Source: Mastigamoeba balamuthi (lineage: Eukaryota > Evosea > Mastigamoebida > Mastigamoebidae). From it: a stretch of DNA of 64,000 bases. Where the stretch lies: assembly GCA_902651635.1 (NCBI GenBank), contig CACRSC010001925.1, forward strand, positions 130,658 to 194,657, given 5' to 3'. A program made the position numbers and the translations under genes. Of this stretch, positions 54,269 to 64,000 are shown one piece after another. The notes under the pieces are model-generated. The model saw nothing but the letters and a program-made list of their open reading frames with translations. It was not told the origin of the DNA and did not search any database. The stretch's first letter is position 1. Every line of letters starts with the position of its first letter.

Positions 54269-55733
54269 ATGGTCGTCGTCACCGTCTCCGCCCCCCAGCA
54301 TCCCAACGTCGGCTCGGTCCTCGTCTGCGTCGCCTGCGTGCCCTCGGCGCCTGCACCCTCGGGCGAGGCTGGCGGCAGCGGTGTTGCCGCGGACCACACG
54401 CTGGGCCTCGTGACGGCCGTCCGCCCCGGAGCCCCCGCTGTGCTCTCGGTCCTCTCGCAGCCCCCGGGCTCCGACGTCCTCATCGCCCAGTGCCCCTGCC
54501 GCCTCGTCTCCTTCTCCCGCCCCGAGCTCAACTCCGCCACCCGCCTGTACGACCCCGCAGCCCCCGCGTGTCGCCGCGTTTCAAAGCCGAAACCGGCGCG
54601 GAAAAGTGCACGCCGCGAAATTAATCCCTGAGCGAAAAATGTTCAACAAAGGTACACGCTGCAAGTGGAGGACAGCGCGGTGGCCGGGCTCGCGCCGGGC
54701 GTGGCGGCTGCGCTGGCGGGGTCCGCCCCGCTGCAGATGCAGTCGCTGTGGGACGCCGGCACCGCCGTGGCGCGCTGCGAGGAGCCCGAGGCGGGCACCG
54801 GGTGGCTCTACAGCTGGTCGCCCCTGGCGCGCTCGCGGGGCGACTGCTTCCTGGCCCAGGAGTGGGGCGTCTTCGCGACGCACGCCTGCCGCGTCGCCAT
54901 GGTCCACCCCGCCAGCCGCGGCATCGTGCTGCCGCTGGTCGAGTGCGCGACGCGGGCGGCGGCGGTCAGCGTGCTGGCGTGGCTGACAGAGGCGGAGCAG
55001 TGCGCGGCGTTCGACAGGGACGAGGCCTACGCGGCGGCGCTGGCGGGGCGCGCGCGGCCGCCGGCGTTCGGGCGCGCGCTGCGGCTGTTCGCGGCGGAGG
55101 GCTCGCCGGTGCCCCCGGTGGTCGCCGACTGCGTCGCGTGGCTCCGCGCGCGGGGGCTCGACACTGAGTTTGTCTTCCGCGTGGCCCCCGTCGCCAGCCA
55201 CGTCGCCGCCCTCAGGGACGCCTACAACAACGGTGCGCGGCCTGAGTCCCCCCCCCTCCCCTCCCCCGCGCCGAGCTCACTGCTGGCTCTCCCCCACACC
55301 TCTACTTGCCGCAGAAGAGGACGTGGACCTCGAGGAGCGGGTGAAGGACCCGCACACGGTCGCCGGGGTGCTCAAGACGTTCCTGCGCGAGCTCCCCGAG
55401 CCGCTGGTGCCGCACAGGCTCGGGTCGCTGGCGCCCGAGGGCGAGGGCACGCCCGCGACGGCCGGCGACCTCATGGCTGCGCTGGCGGCCCTCCCCGCGG
55501 AGAACAGGGCGACGCTCGCCGAGGTGGCCGCGCTGGCACGCGAGGTGACCCTGCACGAGAAGGCGCACATGGACGCCGAGTCTGTGGCGACGTGCCTCGC
55601 GCCCGCGGTCTCGGGGTCGCGCGCAGAGGTCGCTGAGCAGCTGGCGGCCGTCAGGCTCGCCATCAAGCTGTTCAGGTTCCTTCTCGACAACTGGACGACC
55701 GTGGAGCCCTGCCTCAGGCAGCCCGCGCACTGA
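54269..55733 (+). CDS. RhoGAP-domain protein
   Basis: Three exons: 54269-54567, 54652-55232, 55315-55733; 432 residues. The C-terminal ~170 residues form a RhoGAP domain: VPPVVADCVAWLRARGLDTE, the arginine-finger loop FVFRVAP (GIFRxxG in typical members), DPHTVAGVLKTFLRELPEPLVP, and helices around LAPAVSGS. The N-terminal half has a short beta-rich region and an unassigned segment (WLYSWSPLARSRGDCF, IVLPLVECATRAAAV). RhoGAPs stimulate GTP hydrolysis by Rho/Rac-type GTPases at membranes or the cytoskeleton. Exon 2 uses an unusual AAAG acceptor. Confidence 0.85.
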
Positions 55734-55951
55734 CCAGCCCCCCTGGCGCCCGCTTGTCCTCCCCTCGGCGATGTGTCGCCCAGCCCACACAGGCCCCCTC
55801 CCACCCTGTATGATGGTCCTCTCTGTTCAAAGTGGCTCTCATCTTAAGGCGCATTGCAATGGCGTTGTTGTTGTGTCTGTGCAACAAGTGAGGGGAGCGG
55901 TGGCTGGGCGTTGTCCTCCCCCGCTGCGCGTGGTTTGCGGGCAACTTCCCC

Positions 55952-58900
55952 TCATTCCCTGCCAACAGCGGCGAGGAAAGCGGTGACCGCGGCACTGGAC
56001 GGGTATTGCTTGGCCAGCTTTCCCCGCAGCTCCTTCGTCTCGGCCTGCACTGCCTCCTTGTTGGCTTCTGCGCGCCACAGTCATCAGTCGCCCAAATAGA
56101 GGACCAGAGCCCGCGTGCAAGAGGCGACGACGCACCGCACTTTTGAACGTTCCTCAGAAGAACGCAAGCCTGCTCCACACAGCCCTGCGTGTCGGCGTGC
56201 TCCCGCAGTGCGTCTGCGATCAGGGCGATGCCGCCTTCCCTCGCGACGCTCACGCGGTTGGTTTCTGGACGTGCGGTGCGCCGTGGGGGGTCAGCGCCCC
56301 ACCCCGAGGAGCAAAAAGGGGGGAGGGGGCAGCAACCGTTGGTGTGGCATATGTTGGCCAACGTGGCGCACGCGATCTGCATCGAGCTCGGCTGCTTGAT
56401 GTGGTTGCGCAGCAGTGCGAGTATCGCCGAGACTGCCTCTGTCTTGGCAAAGATCTCGTGGCTCTCTGGCTTTGAAGTCAGTCGGAGAGCACATAGTGGG
56501 GACGGAAAGACGGCTTGCCTTTGATGACCGCCAGATTGCCCAGCAGACCGCACGCCTGCTCCGCGACTGCCTGCACGGCAGCGTGCTTGCTCAGGGCCTC
56601 GACCACAGTCGAGATGCCGCCCTCCTCAAGAATGCCGTCGACAGAGCTTCCTGAGAGCAGAGTGTGAGGACTTAGAAAGAGCAGAAAGCTACGGGGGAGG
56701 AGGGCACGGTTGTAGGTGAGCAGGAACAGAGTGCGGCAGGCCAGGTGGCAGACCTCAGGCGAGTCAGAGTGCCGCTTCAGGCACGCAAGCAGCGTCGGGA
56801 CAGCGCCCTCGGACGCGATCGGCAGCCGCAGCGACGCTACGCGGTGGCTTGTGAGCACGACAGGGGGGAGCGCGTGAGGTCTTACTGGTCTTGGCGAGGT
56901 TCGACAGCGCCCAGCAGACGCGGATGACCACCTGCAGGGCCTCCAGGTGGCGACGCAGCGCGAGGAGGAACAGCGCCACGCCCCCTTCCTCCGCCACTGT
57001 CAGCCTGTTCTGCTCTGCCCAGAACGTGAGCGAGCGCACTGCGCCCTGGATTGCGTTGGGGGTGTACCGTTCTTGTACGTGAGGTTCGCGAGGACCGTGC
57101 AGGCGTGCTCTGCGACCACAGCGTGCTTCCCGTGACGGTCAAGGGTGCCGACGAGGTTCGCTATGCCCTCCAGCCGCGCGATCTCCTCTTGGTTCGCCTC
57201 TGCCACCCGCGCGCCGTTGAGCTCTGGAGAAAAGAGGGAGAGAGACGCGGGCGAGTGCTCACCGATCTTCGACATGAAGTGCAAGACGCCGCACGCGGCA
57301 GAGGCCAGCGCAGGGTGCTTAGTGTGGTTAGCAATGGCCTCGATGAACAGCGTCACGCCGCCCTGCTGTGCGATCCACTCGGGGCAGCTGGCTAGTCATC
57401 CTCCGTGTCAGACAGCGGGGTGAAGGAGGGTTTGGCCCCTCACGGTTGTTGGTGATGCTGCAGAGGATCAGGCAGCACGCCTCGATGGTCTCTGGCGACG
57501 ACGGATATTGCTTGATCACGCTCATCGCGAGGCCCACTGCCTCCTCGCACGTCGGGCACGAGGGGTTCGACACTGCGCGCTGCGGGTGAGAAAGCTCGCA
57601 GAGGGAGTGTGCGAGGCAACGCACCCTCAGATTTGTACAGGTTCCTCAGCACCCAGCAGGCGTTGGTGACCACTCTGGTCGACTCCTGCTGCGACTCGAG
57701 CAGCTTGGCGAGTGTCCTGAGGAACACCGGTATGGCCCCCGCCTCCGCGAGCGCCTTACACGTCTTAGCCGTGATGTGCTTATCTGCGAGGCACAGGGCG
57801 GGAGCGTGAGGTCAGCGAGCTCCGTCTCGAGGTGAGAACGGGAGGACGGGGACGGGGATAGATGACCAGAGTCCATGGTCACGCAGACGAGGGTCGCGCA
57901 GATCTTGTCGACGGCTGCCTCGGAGTTCTGGTGCGCCTCGAGCGCAGCCATCAGCGCGGGCCCCACCGCCACCTGCGCGTCGGCCTCGGTGTTCTCCTCC
58001 GAGTTCTTCATCCACTCTGCAGCGCGCACGCGGGTCAGCGCAGGCGCCTCGCTTGGCCGGTGGTGCCCGTGGCCGTACCCTCGACGTTCTTCATGATCCT
58101 GCGGCAAGCAGCGACGACGACGGTCTCGGACCCCGTGTACTTCACTAGGGTCTCGACGACAGCGCTCAGCTTGCGCTCCTTGGCGACGGCCTTGGCCGCG
58201 GCGGTCTCCTCGGGCGTCGCCTTGGCCGGGGCTGCGGGCGACGGCTGCCTGGGCGGCGCGGACTCGTCGTCCGCCGCCCTCAGCGCGGACCCGGGCGCCT
58301 GCTGCGGCGGCGCGAGCTGCAGGACCAGTGGGCTGTCGAGCTTGATGGCCGGCGTGCCGACAAAGGGCTTCTGGTAGAGCCGCGAGACGTCGTCGGCGGT
58401 GACGACGGGGCTGTCGGTCGCGAGCTGCACGAGCGACACCACGCAGACGTCGCCGAGGTCCGCCGAGCAAGTGACCTCGAACTGCGCGTTGGGCTCGACG
58501 AGCACCTCACAGTCGCCGTCGCCCCAGCCCTCGGGCCCCGCGTCGCCGGCCTCGCAGCCGCAGCGCACGCGCCTGCCCGTCTCGAGCGTCAGGTGGAACA
58601 GCGTCCCGTGCTTGGCGCCCCGTATGCACTCCTGCACGGGCCCCACCGCCGCAGACGCCGTCGTGAACGCCGCCCACGCAATCCTCTGCCCCGCGGTGAA
58701 CCTGTCCGCCAGGTTCCTGTCGTTGGCGCAGAACGCGACCCCCTGCGCCCGCCCCGCCCCCCCAGGAGGCGTTGTGAGCGGCCCTGGCGGGTCTCAACGC
58801 GTTTTAGGGAGCGACAGCACCTTGAAGACGGGCAGAGCGCGCAGGCCGGCGATGAGGTGGACGAGGTACGAGGCCCAGCGGGACATCTCGTCGGGCTCGC

Positions 58901-59802
58901 GCTTGCGCAGGACGCTGTTGACGCGGGCCGAGACGCAGTCGGCCGCGTCCTGCGCGTAGAGGGCGACCGCGAGGGCCTGGTCCGGCGTCATCCCGGGCGG
59001 CTGCGCGAGCGCCGCGGCCACCGTCGACTCGCTCGCCAGCAGCAGCTCGTACTCGGCCACCCCCGTGCACTTGACGCTCTCCCTGATCGGCAGCAGCTGC
59101 GGTGTTCCCGTTTGTTGTCTCAGATATCATCGCGTTCGTGGAAGCACAGCGATTATCAACGCGAGTTCAGGTAGTCATCAACGCCTTTTCACCGCGTATT
59201 ACCGGGAAATTCCGACTGCTCTATCTGGCAGTGCAGAAGGGGCGGGCGGAGGGGCGCGTTACCTGAAACGGGTGGAGGAAGAGCGCAGGGGGCGCGGGAA
59301 TGGCGAGCGGGGTGCAGAGCTGGCAGCTGTCCGCCATCCGGCGCAGCAGCGGCGACGCCGAGCCGCAGCGCCCGGGGCCCGGAGGCGACAGGAACGCAGC
59401 CCCCGCGAACCTGGGCGTCAGGTTCGGCGCCGGCGACGCGGCGCCGTCTCTTCCCGCGCCCTGCGGGGCCGCCACGGGGGCGATCGCCGGGCTGGGCGCC
59501 CCGCGCTTCTGCGGGTGCTTCTTGCGCCACTTGGCCACCACGGCGAACTGCTGCGTCTTGGAGAGCTGCGCGGAGGAGGGGTGGAGGGGTCAGAGGGAGT
59601 GGGCGGGACCAGGGGCTGGGGGGCGCCGTGCGGGGGTGTCGGGGAGGAGGTCGCGGAGGTCGGACTCGTCGTGGACGTCGTCGACCGAGAGGCCGTGGTC
59701 GGCCAGGTGCTGCTTGAAGATGGACCACGCCTGCTTGCGGTTGCGGCGCGCGTCGGCGGAGAGGGCTTTGGAGCGCCCACCAGTGGCCGCGGGCTCAGCC
59801 AT
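55952..59802 (-). CDS. ADP-ribosyltransferase-like / armadillo-repeat protein, copy 2
   Basis: Fifteen exons: 59632-59802, 59263-59565, 58821-59096, 58079-58742, 57867-58016, 57625-57783, 57444-57572, 57263-57391, 57068-57199, 56886-57014, 56708-56836, 56519-56650, 56337-56465, 56136-56264, 55952-56067; about 958 residues. Same plan as copy 1 at 45494: N-terminal helices (AWSIFKQHLADHGLS), an ART-like domain (MTPDQALAVALYAQD, YLVHLIAGLRALPVFKG, IAWAAFTTASAA, HGTLFHLTL, EVLVEPNAQFEV), then armadillo repeats, mostly one per 129- or 132-nt phase-1 exon. The 159-nt exon and the 116-nt last exon match copy 1 exactly in length. The ART key residues are only partly canonical. Introns 1 and 11 appear to use GC donors. 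The repeats probably bind protein partners. Confidence 0.8.
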
Positions 59803-59950
59803 TTCGGACTCGGTGCTGTGCTTGTGTGTCCCACAACGTCTTAACAGGGTCTCTTGGACAGAAGATCCGGATATCTCTCCTCAGGACAAATATCCTCGGC
59901 CTGAATCTAATTGAGCAAAACCTGCCGAGGTCAACGGGCGGCGTCCAGCG
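59803..59950. promoter_or_regulatory. Divergent promoter interval between the ART-like/armadillo gene and VPS52
   Basis: Only 148 nt separate the two divergent ATG codons, the shortest such interval in the window. It is moderately AT-rich and has no recognised element. Confidence 0.4.
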
Positions 59951-62694
59951 ATGGGGGACAAGGGGGAGTTTCAGAGCCCCGTGAACCTGATGGAGGACCC
60001 CCTGGAGCTCTTCGATCCAGAGGCCATCGACGGTACCCACGGCTCCGCACACAGCCACCGCATCGCTGACTGCCTCTCCCCCCTGAACCTCTGCAGAGGC
60101 GATCGCTTCGATGGAGGGCATGACGAGCATCGAGGACCTGCGCGAGCACCGCCTCTCTCTAGAGTCGGAGATCTCCAGCGTGGAAGCTCTCTTGGTCTCG
60201 GACTGTGCGACAGCCCGCCAGTTCCCCTCTGGCGCCGTTGGGGGGGCGGTTGGGCGTGGTGACTCAACGCAGGCAATCTCGCAATTCCCGGAATTCTCCA
60301 GACGTCCAGCAGGCAGAGGACAACGCGCGGCTGTGGCGCGAGCTCAAGGACGTGGCGTCGTGCGTCGACAGCACGTACACGGCCTTCTCGTCGTTCCGCG
60401 TGGACCTCGAGGAGATCGCCTCGCGCATCGGCGAGCTGCACGCGCGCAGCGGCGACGTGCGCCTGCTCTGCCAGAACCGCCGCGCGGCGATAGACACGCT
60501 GCACAACGCCATCGACGCTGTGGCGGTGCCCCCGGAGCTCGTGCGAGGTCAGCCCTCGGTGTCCCCCGTGTTCCCCCAAGCAGATCTGGAAATGATCTGG
60601 TAATTCTGGTTCTGATTTACTCTGACGCGATATTTGCGCAGAGGTGATCTCTGGCGAGGTCGGCGAGCAGTACTGCACGCTTCTGGCCACACTGGAGAAG
60701 AAGCTCACGCCCCCCGAGCCGTACTCGTCCTCAGCAGCCTTCAAGTCTGAGCTGTGCAACGTCTGCTCGATGCTGTGCTCGATCGTGCGCTGCGATGCAA
60801 TGGCGTACCGAATTTCCGTCGTCTCTGACTGGAGTTTTTCAGGCGAGCATGAGGGTCAGGGACTACCTGTGCCACCAGCTGATGGGGCTGACGAAGCCCG
60901 GGACGAACGTGCAGATACAGCAGCAGGCTGTGTTTGAGAAGCAGCGTATCATGAACCACTTCCTCGTGTGCCACGCGCCGCACTACGCTGTCGAGATCCG
61001 CGAGCGCTACGTCGAGACGATGGCACCGAACCTGTTCAGCTACTTCTCGATCTACGTCAACAAGATGGCGGAGCTTGAGTACAAGATAGGCACCAAGGAG
61101 GACCTCATCGGCCTCGTCAACCAGAACAAGGCTGGCGCGCGGACGTGGATCCCGTTCGCATCCCCCGCCGACTCGGCGCACAAGAGCAAGTCGAGCGTCT
61201 TCTCGCTCAAGAACTACAACACGACCACCGTCAGCTCGCGCGCGCCTGCCCAGACCTCCCGGTGCGCTCGGTCGGCGTACCTCAGTGCCTGCGCGTCTCA
61301 TGACAGCTTACAGCCTCGAGATACTGGCGGAGCTCGACAAGCCGTCCGTTGTCCCGCACGTCGCAGAGCAGCATGGGCTGCGCTTCCCGTTCGAAGCGGT
61401 CTTCCGCTCGTGCATGCAGATCCTTATCGACACGGTGAGTGCACCGCAGAATGGAGAGCATAGGCACGCAGCTCACGGCCTGCTACTCGGCCCCTGCAGG
61501 TGAGCTCCGAGTACCTGTTTCAGGTGAGATGGTTCAGGACGCCTGACGGCAAGGGGTGGGACGAGTCGATCAAGACGATGCTGTTCCGCGGAATCTTTGG
61601 GCGCGTCCTCTTCCTGTACAGAGAGAAGGTCGTCAAATTCGCCGAGGACACGTACGACTCGATCGCGTTGCTGCTGATGCTCAAGATAGTGCAACACTGC
61701 ACCGGCACGGCGACGAGGCGCTGCGTCAAGATACCGGACCTCTTTCTGTTCCTCGGTACTCAGACCCTCAATGTTCGCCTCCTACGCTTCTCACGGAAAG
61801 CGGTGCAGAGGAGCTCGATGACATTCTGTGGCAGAGGTTCAAGAAGGTCATCAGCATGAACGCAGAGAGCCTCAAGTCTGTCAAGCCCATCCCTCCGGAC
61901 ACCCGCCCTCACTTTGTACGGCAGCGCAAACACGGCATTGGTGAGTGGCACTAATCTCACACCACCCCGCCAGGCCACAAGGCAGTACGCCGAGCTGTGC
62001 GCCTCGGTGCGAGCCATTGTGCTGAACCACACGGAGATGGAGGACGTCATGCGTTCGCTGCGCGCCGAGGCAGAGTCGTTCTTCGTCAATCTGTCGACGG
62101 CCGCCGAGGGGCCCATCGCGTCGACGGTCAGTCTCATCAACAACTACGACCACATTCTCTCTGTTCTGCGTGTACGTTAAAGAGCCCAGTGTCTCTCTCA
62201 CACTCTCACTCGCCAAATTTCAGGAACAAGAGAGGTCCAGTGGACTGGAACAGAGCGAGGACAGCGCGAGGTTCCAGTTCCTTCTGGACAGCCGAAGGCT
62301 CTCGTACGTGGAGCAGGAGCTAGCGCAGCACTTTGCACAGCTCGTGACGTTCTGCAAGTCGCTGGACCCACCAGCCGACGGCATGACATCGCCGCAGCCC
62401 GACAGGTCCGTCAAGACGATCGAGACGGTCGTGTTCGACTTCAACGCGACGTGGAAGAGCGGGCTCAAGATGCTCGAGGCTGACGCCATGCAGTTCTTCC
62501 CGTCGCTGGCCCTGGGCAGCGAGGTGCTGCGGCAGGCCCTGGGGCTGTTCTCGACCATGTACGCACGGCTCGAGGACACGGTGCGCCGCGCACAGCGCAG
62601 GCCCGAAGCCGCTGCACTCGCCAAGGCGTTCATCCCACATGCTGCCGTGTCGTACGAAGTGAAGAAGCACAACATAGGAACCACGTTTGTGTGA
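59951..62694 (+). CDS. VPS52: VPS52 homologue (GARP/EARP tethering complex subunit)
   Basis: Ten exons: 59951-60032, 60097-60194, 60310-60547, 60642-60784, 60843-61261, 61314-61434, 61500-61755, 61809-61915, 61974-62171, 62224-62694; 710 residues, near the usual ~720. An N-terminal coiled coil (SIEDLREHRLSLESEI, FSSFRVDLEEIASRIGELH, RSGDVRLLCQNRRAA) is followed by the helical core typical of VPS52: RVRDYLCHQLMGLTKP, YVETMAPNLFSYFSIYVNKM, SSEYLFQVRWF, TYDSIALLLMLKIV, DTRPHFATRQYAEL. VPS52 joins VPS51, 53 and 54/50 to tether endosome-derived vesicles to the Golgi or recycling endosomes. The donor of exon 2 is the least certain junction. Confidence 0.9.
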
Positions 62695-62888
62695 TGAAAA
62701 AAAGTTGTCTTGGATGTTCTTTTGATGAGCTGCAGTTGTGCAATTGATTTTCTCAAGCCAAATGTCAGTGCGCGTGTACGAACACCCTCACCTTATTTGC
62801 CCAAATTGGTGGGTCTTTCAGTTTGAGGACGGAGATTTTGTCTGTGGGGTCAATCACGAACAAAATCAGGCTGTCCACACAGCGGGCA

Positions 62889-64000
62889 ATGGCGCGGCCA
62901 GAGCGCACACGAGGCTCCAGGACGAGCGTCTTCAAGGCCATTGTGGTGCTCGCGGTGGTGACATTCCTCTACTACGCCCTCTCCGCGGACGTCTGGAGCC
63001 GCCCCCTGCCTGGCCCCGACCGCCCGCCCACCGGTACAGCACCGCCCGCACAGGCCCCTCAGCTGACAGCAGCGCAGCAAGCAACCACAGCACGGATAAG
63101 GCACACACGCCAGCCACACCGCCCGTTGATGCCGAGGCCGAGGCAGAGGCCGAGGCCGCCGCCGAGACTGACGCGGCGCAGGTGCCGTGGTACTGCAACG
63201 GCAACGGGACGGCCGTCGCTGTCGACGACGACGAGCGGCTGGACGTCTCGGGCGTCGACCTCGGCGGCACGCGCCTCGAGAAGCTCTTCAACCCCTCGCC
63301 GGCCGTGCCCTGGGGCGGCGGAGGCAGCAGCAGCCCCGGCGCCTCGTTCGGGGGCCGCGTGCTGATGCTCTACCGCAGCGTCGTCGCCAACCCCGACGGG
63401 GGCGCGGGGCACAACCAGCCGCTCATGCGCCTGCGCGCCCTGCCCGCGCGCGGGCCCGACGGAGGCCCCGCAGTCGTCCCCCTGGGTACCTCGCCTGCCC
63501 CCCTTCCGCGTGGTTGCGCCGGGAGCTGACCGGCGGGGAGGTGGGCTGTTCGGTGCCTTGCAGCCGAGGGGGAGGTGTCGCGGGGGCCTGTGGGGGTCGC
63601 GCACCACCCGAGGCCCGCGAGGTGCGAGCTGAGCGCGTCGACGGGGCTGCAGGACCCCAGGGCCGTCGTGCGCGACGGCGTCGTCTGGGTGGCCACCAAC
63701 ACGATGCAGCCGCCGCCCGTCTGCCGGCGCGCGATGGCCGTCATGCGGCTCGACGAGGCCGCGGCCCTACGCAGCCTGTCGCCGGGCGCTGCGGGCGGCA
63801 GGGTCGCCCCGCTCGACGTGACCTACATCACGCCGCCCGGCGGCTTCCGCGGCATGTGGGAGAAGAACTGGATGCCCTTCTTCCACGGGGCCGAGTTCCG
63901 CATGATACGGTTCATCGAGCCGCACGAGGTCGTGCGGTGCAACGTGCCCGGCGACGGCAAGTGCGAGGTGGTGGCCAGCACGAGCTGGCCGGACCTGCAC
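62889..64000 (+). CDS. Type II membrane protein with EKNW-type luminal domain (3' end missing)
   Basis: Three exons seen: 62889-63033, 63063-63485, 63564 to the window edge. A short basic N-terminus (MARPERTRGSRTSVFK) and one signal-anchor helix (AIVVLAVVTFLYYALS) predict a Golgi/ER lumenal orientation. An acidic Ala/Glu-rich stem follows, then PWYCNGNGTA, GGRVLMLYRSVV, LQDPRAVVRDGVVWVATNT and WEKNWMPFFHGAEFRMIRFIEPHEVVRC. The D-P-R-A and EKNW..PF..I.PH order resembles GH43/GH130-like beta-propeller proteins and some glycan-modifying enzymes. The call is tentative and the activity unknown. Confidence 0.6.

Noticed and set aside
45494-59802. Reading the ART-like genes as transferred bacterial toxins
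   Set aside because: Both are spliced, have native codon use and are fused to armadillo repeats, so they are treated as the organism's own genes.
61914-61940. VPS52 exon 8 extended to the GTGAGT donor at 61941
   Set aside because: It leaves the next exon out of phase. The donor at 61916 restores the DTRPHF-ATRQYAEL join expected for the family.
1-64000. CRISPR arrays, insertion sequences, retroviral or Polinton-like elements
   Set aside because: No regularly spaced repeats, transposase, reverse transcriptase, integrase or capsid-like frames were seen on either strand.

Overview
The window is nuclear DNA from a GC-rich, gene-dense, intron-rich microbial eukaryote. Almost every gene is split by short spliceosomal introns, mostly about 40-120 nt, with donors such as GTGCGC, GTACGC and GTGAGC. 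The tRNA-Tyr gene carries an intron and the eukaryotic C1:G72 pair. Coding exons end most codons in G or C. I cannot name the lineage. A cobalamin-dependent methionine synthase, an ER-lumenal mannosyltransferase (ALG9), a GARP/EARP tether (VPS52), a KxDL-family protein and a cilium-associated OSCP1 homologue fit a free-living, probably flagellated protist better than a strongly reduced parasite.

Layout. 1-11 kb: methionine synthase (19 exons, minus), divergent from a SKP1-like/F-box-like/LRR gene, then a 4-alpha-glucanotransferase. 11.4-29.5 kb: two intronless secreted LamG-like paralogues, each beside an AT-rich, CpG-poor tract that looks unlike the rest. Between them lie tRNA-Arg, a KxDL protein, a tandem pair of NSDHL-like membrane dehydrogenases, tRNA-Tyr, two small unknown genes and a LolD/MacB-type ABC ATPase with a His/Ser-rich tail. 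29.5-33.2 kb: a TIG-domain putative transcription factor followed on the same strand by an ankyrin-repeat gene. 33.6-42.5 kb, all minus: a TPR protein, an NT-C2/VIT/VWA protein, a YbaK-family deacylase, TrmO and ALG9. 42.8-50.4 kb: OSCP1, an assembly gap, a large ADP-ribosyltransferase-like/armadillo gene and a small gene. 50.4-52.1 kb: a third atypical non-coding tract. 52.1-64 kb: a Lnt-like membrane nitrilase, a RhoGAP, a second ART-like/armadillo gene on the minus strand, VPS52, and the start of a type II membrane protein.

The most notable points are the ART-like/armadillo gene pair, in which nearly every exon encodes one armadillo repeat with phase-1 boundaries; three unusual fusions (SKP1-like/F-box-like/LRR, NT-C2/VIT/VWA, ART-like/ARM); a recurring non-canonical 5' splice site starting GCAC; and a sense-oriented intronic motif shared by unrelated genes. 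No CRISPR array, insertion sequence, retroviral or Polinton-like element was recognised.

Exon coordinates were worked out by hand from reading frame, phase and family alignment from memory. Most junctions agree in phase, but single ends may be off by a base or two.
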